A DNA stretch of 64,000 nucleotides. Source: an uncultured Collinsella sp. (GTDB taxonomy: Bacteria > Actinomycetota > Coriobacteriia > Coriobacteriales > Coriobacteriaceae). The stretch covers positions 23,016 to 87,015 of the forward strand of contig CAAEHI010000048.1 of the NCBI GenBank assembly GCA_900755685.1, read 5' to 3'. Positions 23,449 through 32,264 of the stretch are shown piece after piece; the first letter of the stretch is position 1; each line of letters starts with the position of its first letter. The notes beneath the pieces are model-generated. The model saw only the letters and a list, made by a program, of their open reading frames with translations, was not told where the DNA came from and did not search any database. Both the position numbers and the translations under genes were made by a program.

Positions 23449-23487
23449 AAGTGCCCGCGACCATTTGGCCGCGGGCACTTTTCGTTT
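23449..23487 (+). terminator. Terminator of the PTS IIA gene
   Basis: Eleven-base stem AAGTGCCCGCG / CGCGGGCACTT followed by TTCGTTTG. Confidence 0.88.
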
Positions 23488-23592
23488 GAAAAACCATCTC
23501 GCCAATGCCTTATCTGTATAGCCCAAATGAGCCGAGCTGCTAGAATATCGAACTGTATGGATAACTATCATTCAACCGTTATGGGAGGATAC

Positions 23593-24996
23593 GTGAACCG
23601 CACCAAAATCGCGCAGCTCTATGCCGATGCCGAGTCGCTCGGCGGCCAGACTGTCACCGTCGCCGGCTGGGTTAAGTCCGTCCGCGACATGAAGAACTTT
23701 GGCTTTGTTACGCTCAACGACGGCAGCTGCTTCCGCGACCTGCAGGTCGTCATGAACCGCGAGGCACTCGACAACTACGACGAGATCGCCCATCAAAACG
23801 TCTCGGCCGCACTCATTTGCACCGGCACCGTCAAGCTGACCCCCGATGCGCCCCAGCCTTTCGAGCTTTCTGCCACCTCCATCGAGGTCGAGGGCACGAG
23901 CGCCCCGGATTACCCGCTGCAGAAGAAGCGCGCAACCGTCGAGTTCCTGCGCACCCAGCAGCACCTGCGTCCGCGCACCAACCTGTTCCGCGCCGTGTTC
24001 CGCATCCGCTCTGTCGCGGCTGCCGCCATCCACCGCTTCTTCCAGGAGCAGGGCTTTGTCTACGTCAACACCCCCATCATCACCACGAGTGACTGCGAGG
24101 GCGCCGGCGAGATGTTCCGCGTGACCACGCTCGACCCCAAAAATCCGCCCCTCACCGAGTCCGGCGAGGTCGACTGGAGCCAGGACTTCTTTGGCAAGCA
24201 TGCAAGCCTCACCGTGTCCGGCCAGCTCAATGCCGAGAACTTTGCCATGGCCTTTGGCGACGTGTACACCTTTGGCCCCACCTTCCGTGCCGAGAACTCC
24301 AACACCACGCGCCACGCCGCCGAGTTTTGGATGATCGAGCCCGAGATGGCCTTCGCCGACCTCAACGACTACATGGACAACGCCGAGGCCATGCTCAAGT
24401 ACGTCCTTAAGGACGTTATGGCCACCTGCCCCGACGAGCTCAATATGCTCAACAAGTTTGTGGACAAGGGTCTGCTCGAGCGCCTGGACCATGTCGCCAA
24501 CTCCGACTTCGCCCGCGTCACCTATACCGAGGCCGTCGAAATCCTGGAGCAAGCCGTCGCCGCCGGTCACAAGTTTGACTATCCCGTGAGCTGGGGCATC
24601 GACCTGCAAACCGAGCACGAGCGTTTCCTGACCGAGGAACACTTTAAGCGACCGACTTTTGTGACCGACTACCCGGCCGAGATCAAGGCCTTCTACATGC
24701 GCATGAACAACGACGGCAAGACCGTCGCCGCCGCCGACTGCCTGGTGCCGGGCATCGGCGAGATCATCGGTGGCTCCCAGCGCGAGGAGCGCCTGGATCT
24801 GCTCGAGGCCCGCATCAAGGACCTGGGTATGAATCCCGAGCAGTACAAGTACTACCTTGACCTGCGCCGCTACGGTTCCTGCAAGCACGCCGGCTACGGT
24901 CTGGGCTTCGAGCGCTTGGTCATGTATCTGACCGGCGTGGGCAACATCCGCGACGTCCTGCCGCACCCGCGCACCGTGGGCAACGCCGACTTCTAA
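23593..24996 (+). CDS. asnS: Asparaginyl-tRNA synthetase
   Basis: 467 residues from the GTG at 23593, placed right after GGAGG and giving the usual length of AsnS; upstream ATG codons add unconserved residues. The N-terminal OB fold (VTVAGWVKSVRDMKNFGFVTL) binds the anticodon. The class II core has motif 1 around HRFFQEQGFVYVNTPIIT, motif 2 TFRAENSNTTRHAAEFWMIE, and motif 3 GYGLGFERLVMYLTG. The spacing of the catalytic domain (DCEGAGEMFRVTTL) separates it from AspRS. It charges tRNA-Asn in the cytosol. Monocistronic, ending in a strong terminator. Confidence 0.97.
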   Translation: MNRTKIAQLYADAESLGGQTVTVAGWVKSVRDMKNFGFVTLNDGSCFRDLQVVMNREALDNYDEIAHQNVSAALICTGTVKLTPDAPQPFELSATSIEVEGTSAPDYPLQKKRATVEFLRTQQHLRPRTNLFRAVFRIRSVAAAAIHRFFQEQGFVYVNTPIITTSDCEGAGEMFRVTTLDPKNPPLTESGEVDWSQDFFGKHASLTVSGQLNAENFAMAFGDVYTFGPTFRAENSNTTRHAAEFWMIEPEMAFADLNDYMDNAEAMLKYVLKDVMATCPDELNMLNKFVDKGLLERLDHVANSDFARVTYTEAVEILEQAVAAGHKFDYPVSWGIDLQTEHERFLTEEHFKRPTFVTDYPAEIKAFYMRMNNDGKTVAAADCLVPGIGEIIGGSQREERLDLLEARIKDLGMNPEQYKYYLDLRRYGSCKHAGYGLGFERLVMYLTGVGNIRDVLPHPRTVGNADF

Positions 24997-25042
24997 TCGC
25001 CGAACGCTAGCTCGCGTCGCCACACGCCAACGCTCATCGCAC

Positions 25043-25078
25043 AAGCGTCTCTCGACATCGGTCGAGAGACGCTTTTTT
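25043..25078 (+). terminator. asnS terminator
   Basis: Fourteen-base stem AAGCGTCTCTCGAC / GTCGAGAGACGCTT, loop ATCG, then TTTTC. Confidence 0.95.
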
Positions 25079-25254
25079 CAACAGCATCCGTCAAGCTTTT
25101 GGCAAGTTTTTGGTCAGTTGAGCAGGGCTGTTGAAAACTCGACCCGCCGTTTGCCGACGACTACCGACCGCCCAGAGCGCCCTGCGCCCCTGGGAAAGCC
25201 CCACGTCCTAGGCTCCATACCGTCGCCACCCAAAACGGAAAGGACGTGGGCACG

Positions 25255-26037
25255 ATGACCGAAGCCGCTGTTGAAACCTACGACACCACGACGAGGGGCG
25301 CCGCCTCGATGGCAGCCTATCGCGCCGTTCGCATCCTGCAACTATTAAGCGAAAACACTGGCGAGGACAAGGCCATGCTTTCCGATGAGTTGATCCGACG
25401 TCTCGCCCATCCCGACAACCCCGCCCGCATGCCCATCTCGGCGGCGCGGCGCAGCATCTACACCGCCATCTCGGCACTTCGCCATGCCGGATACGAAATT
25501 GAGTACAAACGCGGCGTGGGGTATCGGCTCTTGACCCGTCCGCTCACCGACGAGGAAATCATCCGGCTCCACGGCATGGTCATGCGCAACCGCTCTACGC
25601 CCATTGCCATTCGGAAAAGCATGGCTCAGCACTTGGTCGCCATGGCGAGTGCCGACGTTCGCGGCTACCTCGATGCACCCGAGCCTGCTCCAAGCGCCGG
25701 TGTCAAATCCACCAAGGCCACGCGCATGCCCGTCAAGCGCATCGACACCTGCGAGCTCATCGAGCAAGCCATCGACCACGGAACCACGGTGAGTTTTGAT
25801 ATTTCGAGCGTCACGACACGTGGCGAAACCGAAGTAGCACGGATGACACTCCGCCCCTTTGCCATCAAGCAACGAGACGGCATCTCGTATTTGCTGGGAA
25901 CGGTCTATGACGCCCGAGGCGCCGATGACACGCTGCGTACCGTAGAGATCGGGCGCATGAGAAACGTCACCACGCGTCTCCTCGACGGCAAGAAGCTCTT
26001 CGCCGCCCTGGAGGAGGACGACGCCTCCGCCGCATAA
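25255..26037 (+). CDS. HTH/WYL-type transcriptional regulator
   Basis: 260 residues from the ATG at 25255; an in-frame GTG nine bases earlier would overlap the AAAGGA ribosome site. Residues ~20-95 form a winged-helix-like domain (AVRILQLLSENTGEDKAM, then RRSIYTAISALRHAGYEIEY, wing KRGVGYRLL). The C-terminal half (from ~140) has the strands and layout of a WYL ligand-sensing domain (TLRPFAIKQRDGISYLLG, then TVEIGRMRNVTT), with the name motif reading SYLLG instead of WYL. Such proteins sense nucleotides or DNA ends and control phage defence, DNA repair or metabolism. No divergent partner is present; its target is unknown. Confidence 0.82.
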   Translation: MTEAAVETYDTTTRGAASMAAYRAVRILQLLSENTGEDKAMLSDELIRRLAHPDNPARMPISAARRSIYTAISALRHAGYEIEYKRGVGYRLLTRPLTDEEIIRLHGMVMRNRSTPIAIRKSMAQHLVAMASADVRGYLDAPEPAPSAGVKSTKATRMPVKRIDTCELIEQAIDHGTTVSFDISSVTTRGETEVARMTLRPFAIKQRDGISYLLGTVYDARGADDTLRTVEIGRMRNVTTRLLDGKKLFAALEEDDASAA

Positions 26038-26197
26038 GAACCTCCGCCGTCCATTCGACTACCCGTACCGCCCATCCGGTTCTGTATTAAAAAACCCGCC
26101 AGGTTATTGTAAAAATGGACATCCGCGCTACTATAGTTCCACTTGCACTTTGTTTGAGTGCAGTGTTTCCAGCCATTTCTATACTGGGGGTAACGAT

Positions 26198-27178
26198 ATG
26201 AAGGACATCACCATCAGCCGCAGGAGCCTTCTGGTCTCTGCCGGCCTGCTCGCGCTCGCTCCGCTCGCCGGATGCGGCGGCAACTCTGGTTCCGGCTCTG
26301 CTGCCGCCGGTTCCGACTACACCGTCGGCATTCTGCAGCTCACCGAGCACTCCGCACTCGACGCCGCCAACGACGGCTTCGTCAAGGCCATCAAGAAGAG
26401 CGGCCTTAAGGTCAAAATCGACCAGAAGAACGCCCAGAATGACCAGTCCACGTGTAAGTCCATCGCCGACAAGTTCGTGGGCGATGGCGTCGACCTGATC
26501 TATGCCATCGCTACGCCCGCCGCGCAGGCCGCCGCTGGCGCCACCGCCGATATCCCCATCGTGGGCTGCGCCATCACCGACTACGCCGCCTCGGGCCTGG
26601 TCCAGGACAACGATAAGCCCGGCACCAACGTCACCGGCGCCTCCGACCTCACCCCGGTCGCCGAGCAGCTCGAGATGATGCAGAAGGTCCTGCCCGACGT
26701 TAAGAAGGTCGGCTTGCTCTACTGCACCGCCGAGTCCAACTCCGACGTCCAGATCAAGGCCGCCAAGAAGGAGCTCGACAAACTGGGCCTGGACTACACC
26801 GATTACACCGTCTCGAGCTCCAACGAGATCCAGTCCGTCGTCGAATCTGCCGTGGGCAAGGTCGACGCGCTGTACTCCCCCACCGATAACACCATCGCCG
26901 CGGGCGCCTCGCAGGTGGGCCAGATCTGCAAGGAGAACAAGCTTCCCTACGTGACCGGCGAGGAGGGTATGTGCATGGCTGGCGGCCTGTTCACCCTCTC
27001 CATCAACTACGAGGATCTGGGCTACGCCGCGGGCGAGATGGCCGTCAAGATTTTGAAGGGCGAGGCCAAGCCCGAGGATATGCCGATCAAGCATCTCTCG
27101 AGCAAGGACCTGGTCGTCGTCAAGAACGACGAAATGGCCGAGGCCCTGGGCATCGACCTTTCCGCCCTGGACGCGTAA
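26198..27178 (+). CDS. ABC transporter substrate-binding lipoprotein (TrpX-like)
   Basis: 326 residues from the ATG at 26198 (GGGGG upstream). A lipoprotein signal is plain: ISRRSLLVSAGLLALAPLAGC, the Cys being lipidated and exported, so the protein sits on the outer face of the membrane. After a Gly/Ser linker, YTVGILQLTEHSALDAANDG and IYAIATPAAQAAAGATADIP are typical of the PF04392-type binding proteins, best known from aromatic amino acid importers (TrpX, TyrX). A permease and ATPase follow in the same direction. The substrate is inferred as tryptophan, tyrosine or a related compound. Confidence 0.9.
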   Translation: MKDITISRRSLLVSAGLLALAPLAGCGGNSGSGSAAAGSDYTVGILQLTEHSALDAANDGFVKAIKKSGLKVKIDQKNAQNDQSTCKSIADKFVGDGVDLIYAIATPAAQAAAGATADIPIVGCAITDYAASGLVQDNDKPGTNVTGASDLTPVAEQLEMMQKVLPDVKKVGLLYCTAESNSDVQIKAAKKELDKLGLDYTDYTVSSSNEIQSVVESAVGKVDALYSPTDNTIAAGASQVGQICKENKLPYVTGEEGMCMAGGLFTLSINYEDLGYAAGEMAVKILKGEAKPEDMPIKHLSSKDLVVVKNDEMAEALGIDLSALDA

Positions 27179-27245
27179 TGCCATACGCGGCATGCGTCTA
27201 GAGCCCGTGCTCGCGCTTTAGCCGCGTTATTCAATATCTGAGCCA

Positions 27246-27279
27246 CAGGGGCGGGCGCTGTAGACCGGCGTCCGCCCTG
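27246..27279 (+). terminator. Intercistronic hairpin after the binding-protein gene
   Basis: CAGGGGCGGGCGC pairs with GCGTCCGCCCTG with one internal mismatch, followed by CTTGTTT. Placed between the lipoprotein and permease genes, it may be a partial terminator or 3' stabiliser that keeps binding protein in excess. Confidence 0.6.
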
Positions 27280-27381
27280 CTTGTTTCAGGTAAAACAAAA
27301 CGTCTGTCCGTAACTCTTCTATGCATTGTTACCGCTATTATGGAAAATCACGTGTCCACCCTATCCTAGGAGGTATGAAGC

Positions 27382-28305
27382 ATGCTCATTGCATTGCAGG
27401 GCGCCGTTTCGCAGGGCGTCCTCTGGGGCATTATGGTGCTTGGCGTGTTTATCACGTTCCGCCTGCTCGACATTCCCGATATGACCTGCGACGGCAGCTT
27501 TGCCCTCGGCGGCTGCGTCTGCGCTGTGCTCATCGTCAATAACAACGTCGACCCGCTGTTCGCCGTGCTGGCCGGTATGTGCGCCGGCGCCATCGCGGGC
27601 GCCGTCACGGGCATTTTGACCACCGTCTTTGAGATTCCTGCGATCCTCGCCGGAATCCTCACCCAGATCAGCCTGTGGTCCATCAACCTGCGCATCATGG
27701 GCAAGTCCAATACGCCCATTCTTGCCAAAGGCACCGTGTTCTCGGCCGTCAGCAATATGACCGGTCTGCCGCAGTCCACCGTTGCCATCATCTTGGGCAT
27801 CCTGCTCGCCGTGGCTATCGTTGCCATCCTGTATTGGTTCTTTGGCACCGAGATCGGCTCGGCGCTGCGAGCCACCGGCAACAACGAGTACATGATCCGC
27901 GCTCTGGGCGTCAACACCAACTCCACCAAGATGATTGCCCTCGTGCTCTCCAACGCCCTCATCGGCCTTTCGGGCGCGCTCATCTGCCAGAGCCAAAAGT
28001 ATGCCGACATTGGTATGGGCACCGGTGCCATCGTTATCGGTCTTGCCGCCATTGTTATCGGCGAGGTGCTCGGCCGTCTGCTGCCCGGCGGCCTCACGCA
28101 GTTTAGCGTCCGTCTTGCCTCCGCCGTCTTTGGCTCCGTGGTGTACTTCCTTATCCGCGCCATCGTGCTGCAGTTGGGCATGGACGCCAACGACATGAAG
28201 CTGCTCTCCGCCGTGATTGTCGCTGTGGCCCTGTGCGTGCCCGTGGTTTGGGAGCGCTATAAGCTCCGCAGCTCCTACACGAAGGGGGATGAGGCAGATG
28301 CTTAA
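27382..28305 (+). CDS. ABC transporter permease (TrpY-like)
   Basis: 307 residues, ATG at 27382 with AGGAGG upstream. Eight to ten hydrophobic segments; starts MLIALQGAVSQGVLWGIMVL, then LLDIPDMTCDGSFALGGCV, the signature of the branched-chain/ribose-type permease family (BPD_transp_2). The coupling-helix region reads GTEIGSALRATGNNEYMIRA, followed by LGVNT, which contacts the ATPase. It spans the cytoplasmic membrane. Its stop overlaps the ATPase start by eight bases, so the two are co-translated. Confidence 0.93.
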   Translation: MLIALQGAVSQGVLWGIMVLGVFITFRLLDIPDMTCDGSFALGGCVCAVLIVNNNVDPLFAVLAGMCAGAIAGAVTGILTTVFEIPAILAGILTQISLWSINLRIMGKSNTPILAKGTVFSAVSNMTGLPQSTVAIILGILLAVAIVAILYWFFGTEIGSALRATGNNEYMIRALGVNTNSTKMIALVLSNALIGLSGALICQSQKYADIGMGTGAIVIGLAAIVIGEVLGRLLPGGLTQFSVRLASAVFGSVVYFLIRAIVLQLGMDANDMKLLSAVIVAVALCVPVVWERYKLRSSYTKGDEADA

Positions 28306-29092
28306 GCTCTCGCACGTCAAGAAGACCTTTAACAAGGGCACCGTCACCGAGAAGCGCGCGCTCACCGGCGTCGACCTCACCCTGAATGACGGCGACTTTG
28401 TAACCGTGATCGGCGGCAACGGCGCCGGCAAGTCTACGCTGCTCAACATGATCGCCGGCGTGTACCCGCTCGATTCGGGCGTTATTGAGCTCGACGGCAC
28501 CGACATCTCGCGCCTGAGCGAGTCGCAGCGCGCCAAGTACCTGGGCCGCGTGTTTCAGGACCCCATGCGCGGTACCGCTGCCGACATGCAGATCGCCGAG
28601 AACCTGGCCCTCGCCAAGCGTCGCGGCCAGCGTCGCGGCCTTTCGTGGGGCGTCACCAAGGCCGAGAAAGATGAGTACGTCGAGCTGCTCAAGCGCCTGG
28701 ACCTTGGTCTGGACACGCGTCTCAACGCTAAGGTCGGCCTGCTCTCGGGTGGCCAGCGCCAGGCACTCACCCTGCTGATGGCCACGCTCACCAGGCCGCG
28801 CCTGCTGCTGCTCGACGAGCACACCGCGGCCCTCGACCCCAAGACGGCCTCTAAGGTGCTTAACCTGACCGAGGAGATCGTCGACGAGAACCACCTGACC
28901 ACGCTCATGGTCACGCACAACATGAACGACGCCATCCGTCTGGGCAACCGTCTGATCATGATGCACGAAGGCCACGTGATCTACGACGTGGCGGGCGATG
29001 AGAAGAAGTCGCTCACCGTAGCCGACCTGCTGCAGAAGTTCGAGGAGGTCTCGGGAGGCGAGCTCGCCAACGACCGCATGCTGCTGAGCTAA
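28298..29092 (+). CDS. ABC transporter ATP-binding protein (TrpZ-like)
   Basis: 264 residues from the ATG at 28298, chosen because GAGGCAG precedes it and the ATPase fold begins here (MLKLSHVKKTFNKGTV). Walker A GGNGAGKST, Q-loop near GRVFQDPMRGTA, signature LLSGGQRQALTL, Walker B LLLLDEHTAALD and the H-loop MVTHNM are all intact. The D-E-H of Walker B (DEHTAALD) is characteristic of this importer subgroup. It powers the permease from the cytosolic side and closes the three-gene operon. Confidence 0.95.
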   Translation: MLKLSHVKKTFNKGTVTEKRALTGVDLTLNDGDFVTVIGGNGAGKSTLLNMIAGVYPLDSGVIELDGTDISRLSESQRAKYLGRVFQDPMRGTAADMQIAENLALAKRRGQRRGLSWGVTKAEKDEYVELLKRLDLGLDTRLNAKVGLLSGGQRQALTLLMATLTRPRLLLLDEHTAALDPKTASKVLNLTEEIVDENHLTTLMVTHNMNDAIRLGNRLIMMHEGHVIYDVAGDEKKSLTVADLLQKFEEVSGGELANDRMLLS

Positions 29093-29095
29093 AAC

Positions 29096-29136
29096 CTGCA
29101 AAAAAGGGACAGGTTTATTTTGGTAGGTTTTATCTG
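29096..29136 (+). repeat. 41-bp dispersed repeat, family E, copy 3
   Basis: Begins four bases after the ATPase stop. 41 bases aligning without gaps to 655-695 and 2460-2500; the AAAAAGGGACAGGTTTA block is identical to copy 1. Confidence 0.75.
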
Positions 29137-29146
29137 CGCAAACGTC

Positions 29147-29186
29147 AAAACCGCCGCAAAGGGACAGACGCCCTTGCGGCGGTTTT
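29147..29186 (+). terminator. Terminator of the ABC transporter operon
   Basis: Stem AAAACCGCCGCAAGGG-type (AAAACCGCCGCAA / TTGCGGCGGTTTT plus GGG/CCC) ending in TTTT on either strand. Confidence 0.88.
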
Positions 29187-29250
29187 CGCATATTATGTCG
29201 ATAATCCGATATTTAACCAGACATTCTGGCTAAGGACTAAGGAAGCTGCC

Positions 29251-31275
29251 ATGAAAAGACTCCCCCGCCTTGCGTTGGCCGCCGCGTTGTTTGCCGGCGC
29301 GCTCGCAGGCATCCCAAGCCTCGCTTTCGCTGGGAACCTGCCCGCCGCTATTGACGGCTCTGTGACCGTCATGCACACCAACGATATCCACGGCAGCTAC
29401 AAGTACAGCTACAACGAAAGCAAGGGCACCGGCACGGTGGGCTTCGACGGACTGGCGGTTCTCTATAGCGCCCAAAGCAGCGCCCCCGATCTTTTGCTCG
29501 ATGCGGGCGACACCTTCCACGGGCAGTCCTTTGCCACCATGAGCGAGGGCAAGAGCATCGCCGAGCTCATAGACACCTTCTACGCCGACGGCTACGACGC
29601 GACCACGCCAGGCAACCACGACTGGAGCTACGGCGCGGACAAACTCCGCACCATGACCGGCTACAGCACCACCGGCACGCCCTTCGCCATGCTCTGCGCG
29701 AACGCGAAGTCTACGAGCGGCGTATGGAGCTCGAGCATCACGAAGACGCTCGATCGCATCTGGGAGGATAGCGAGGATCACTCCACATTCGACTACAAAT
29801 TCAAGGTCGGCGTCGTGGGTGCCATGGATGAGTCGCTGGAATCCTCGCTGCGCGCGGACCTGGTCGCGGGTACGTCGTTCTCGAGTGCCGCGAACGCCAT
29901 CAATGCCGAGGCAGAGCAGCTGCGCAAGGAGGGCTGCGATGTTGTTGTGTGTATCGCGCACACGCTCGACGCCAAGACCTTTGCCACGCGACTCCGTGGC
30001 GTCGATGCCCTTATCGCAGGCCACGAGCACATCAACCTTAACGAGAAGGTGACGGGAGCCGACGGCAAGACAATCCACGTTGTCGAGGCGGGCAGTGCCT
30101 TTGCCGAGGTGGGACTGCTTTCCATTCCGTACAAATACGACACCAATGGCACCGAGACGACCGACGATGACACGGTCACGGCCCTTACAGACGACAGCAA
30201 CGAGAAGCTTTACACCGCCAAGAACGTCAACGACCTTTTGGCAGACCCCGACAAGGGCTCCGACTACCAAAGCCGCCTTGAAGACGTCCGCAACAAGATC
30301 AAGCCGCTCGACGAGGCCTTTGAAAACGAATCGAACAAGGTGCTCGGCACATCCACCACCAACTATTTCTACGGCGAGGACGCCGCAGGCACGCATGGTT
30401 GGGAAATGGTGCGCACCGCTGATTTCCGCCCCAGCAACCCGGGCGATACCACCAAGGCCCAGACCATCAGCCACGTGATTTGCGGCTCCTATCTTGCCCT
30501 GACGGGCGCGGACCTCGCTATCGAAAACGCTGGCGGCATCCGCGGCGGCATCGCGGCGGGCAACGTGACCGCTGGCAACCTCATCGCCATCTCGCCCTAC
30601 GGCAACACCGTGGAGACCTGGACCATGACCGGCGCGGACTTCCTCGCAGCGCTCGAGCACTCGCTACAAATCAGCGACGATTGCAACGACAGCTACGAGC
30701 TTCAGCAGGCTTATGTGGCGGCCGGTCACACCGAGCAGGAGGCGCAAGACAAGTACAAGTGGCGCGATGACTCTGGCAGCGTTCTCTCCTTTGGCGGCAT
30801 CAACGTGACGATTGATTGGACGCAGCCCGAAGGCAAGCGCATTGTGAGTGCCACACTCACCAAGGATGGCAGCACGCTCGATCCCACCAAGACCTATACC
30901 GTCGCCACCAACAACTACATCATCACCAACACGACCGACTTCCCCACCTTCGCAAACGCCACCAAGCACACCGAGTGGGGTACCTGCGAGTCAGCGCTAA
31001 GGGCGCTGATCGGGCAGAACAGTTGGGAGAGCAAGATGGCCTCGCTCGCGGGCACCATCAGCTTTGGCTCCGCTGCCGTGGACCCCACGCCCACACCGGC
31101 CCCGACGCCTAAGCCCTCGCCTAAGACGGACACGGCGACCACGAAGGTCATCACCAAGAAGACGACTGGTAAGCTCGCCGCAACGGGAGACCGCACGCTG
31201 GCAGTAGTTGGCGCGTGCCTTATCGGCGGCATCATCGTCATCATGCTCGGCATTATCTGGAAGCGTCGACGCTAA
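29251..31275 (+). CDS. Cell-wall-anchored 5'-nucleotidase / metallophosphatase
   Basis: 674 residues. Signal peptide at 1-27 (LALAAALFAGALAGIPSLAFA). The calcineurin-like domain (~30-330) keeps the metal motifs TNDIHGS, LLDAGDTFHGQ, TPGNHDWSYG and GHEHINL; the C-terminal nucleotide-binding domain (~370-600) has ADLAIENAGGIRGGIAAG and ISPYGNTVETW. A Pro-rich spacer (PTPTPAPTPKPSPK) leads to LAATGD, a membrane helix and KRRR, that is a LAXTG-type sortase signal. It would hydrolyse extracellular nucleotides so that nucleosides can be taken up. Longer than UshA because of the wall spacer. Monocistronic with terminator. Confidence 0.95.
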   Translation: MKRLPRLALAAALFAGALAGIPSLAFAGNLPAAIDGSVTVMHTNDIHGSYKYSYNESKGTGTVGFDGLAVLYSAQSSAPDLLLDAGDTFHGQSFATMSEGKSIAELIDTFYADGYDATTPGNHDWSYGADKLRTMTGYSTTGTPFAMLCANAKSTSGVWSSSITKTLDRIWEDSEDHSTFDYKFKVGVVGAMDESLESSLRADLVAGTSFSSAANAINAEAEQLRKEGCDVVVCIAHTLDAKTFATRLRGVDALIAGHEHINLNEKVTGADGKTIHVVEAGSAFAEVGLLSIPYKYDTNGTETTDDDTVTALTDDSNEKLYTAKNVNDLLADPDKGSDYQSRLEDVRNKIKPLDEAFENESNKVLGTSTTNYFYGEDAAGTHGWEMVRTADFRPSNPGDTTKAQTISHVICGSYLALTGADLAIENAGGIRGGIAAGNVTAGNLIAISPYGNTVETWTMTGADFLAALEHSLQISDDCNDSYELQQAYVAAGHTEQEAQDKYKWRDDSGSVLSFGGINVTIDWTQPEGKRIVSATLTKDGSTLDPTKTYTVATNNYIITNTTDFPTFANATKHTEWGTCESALRALIGQNSWESKMASLAGTISFGSAAVDPTPTPAPTPKPSPKTDTATTKVITKKTTGKLAATGDRTLAVVGACLIGGIIVIMLGIIWKRRR

Positions 31276-31327
31276 GCTACACCGCCGGGCCTTGCAGCCC
31301 CGCCGCGTAAACCTTATATCGAGCACA

Positions 31328-31363
31328 GAAGCCCGTCCGAATTTGATCGGACGGGCTTCTTGG
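31328..31363 (+). terminator. Terminator of the nucleotidase gene
   Basis: Thirteen-base stem GAAGCCCGTCCGA / TCGGACGGGCTTC, loop ATTTGA, then TTGG. It lies just before the mscS-type gene. Confidence 0.85.
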
Positions 31364-31404
31364 TGGGTATCATGGTTGGACGATCATTAGGAGGTTTTCC
31401 CTAC

Positions 31405-32172
31405 ATGGAATTGTTTGAGCCGATTCTTCATTTCTTTGAGCAACGGTGGGTCCACAACATCATCTGGGCCGTCATCTTGGCGATAGGCACCGCCGTCGCC
31501 GCCAAGGTCGTATCCAAGACCCTGAACCATCTGCTTAACCGAGACGATAACCCGCTTCCGGCATCAAGTATCTTCATCAACATCGCGCGCGCCGTCATCT
31601 GGATGATTGGCGGCAGCTTTATCCTCGACAACTGCTTTGGCATTAACGCAAACGCGCTCGTCGCCGCTCTTGGCGTCGGCGGCATCGCCATCTCGCTCGG
31701 CTTTCAGGACACGCTGTCAAACCTTATCGGCGGCATGCAAGTGACCTTTATGGGCATCATCAAACCCGGCGACAATATCGAGGTCGGCGGCGTATCCGGC
31801 GTGGTCCAAGACATCACTTGGCGTCATACAACGATTGAGGATGCCTGTGGACAGACCATCATTGTGCCCAACTCCAATATCTCCAAGAACACGCTCGTGC
31901 ATTTGATGCCCTTTGGACGCGTGGCCGTGCCCGTTGCCGTAAAGGACACGTCTAAGTGGGCTTCCCTTGACGTGCTGGCAGACGAGCTCACGAGCGCAAC
32001 CAAAACGGCCGTCTCGCCCATCTCGGGCTTTGACAAAGAGCCCTACGTGCTCTTTAGCGAAATCGGCGACTTTGGCATCAAAGGAAAGATCATCTTTATC
32101 GTCAGCGACGACAGCACCACTTTCACCGCTGCCGACGCCTGCATCCGCGCCATCGCCCCCATCATCGCCTAA
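31405..32172 (+). CDS. Small-conductance mechanosensitive channel (MscS family)
   Basis: 255 residues from the ATG at 31405 (GGAGG upstream; an in-frame ATG 45 bases earlier lacks a ribosome site). Three membrane segments; the pore-lining helix reads NALVAALGVGGIAISLGFQD, followed by TLSNLIGGMQVTFMGIIKPG, the family signature. The cytosolic beta domain has DNIEVGGVSGVVQDITWRHT and IIVPNSNISKNTL. It opens under membrane tension to release solutes during osmotic down-shock. Shorter than E. coli MscS mainly at the C-terminus. Monocistronic. Confidence 0.95.
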   Translation: MELFEPILHFFEQRWVHNIIWAVILAIGTAVAAKVVSKTLNHLLNRDDNPLPASSIFINIARAVIWMIGGSFILDNCFGINANALVAALGVGGIAISLGFQDTLSNLIGGMQVTFMGIIKPGDNIEVGGVSGVVQDITWRHTTIEDACGQTIIVPNSNISKNTLVHLMPFGRVAVPVAVKDTSKWASLDVLADELTSATKTAVSPISGFDKEPYVLFSEIGDFGIKGKIIFIVSDDSTTFTAADACIRAIAPIIA

Positions 32173-32210
32173 ACCACCGCAAAGGGGTCAGGCATCTTTG
32201 TAGTGGTTTT
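32172..32210 (+). terminator. Terminator of the MscS gene
   Basis: AACCAC...AAAG pairs with CTTT...GTGGTT, followed by TTC. The stem carries AGGGGTCAGGC in its loop, similar to the GGGGACAGG-type loops seen in other hairpins of this window. Confidence 0.7.
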
Positions 32211-32264
32211 CATTCGTGGTACCATGGTTCATATAGTTGTTTAAACGACTAAGGGAGCAACATT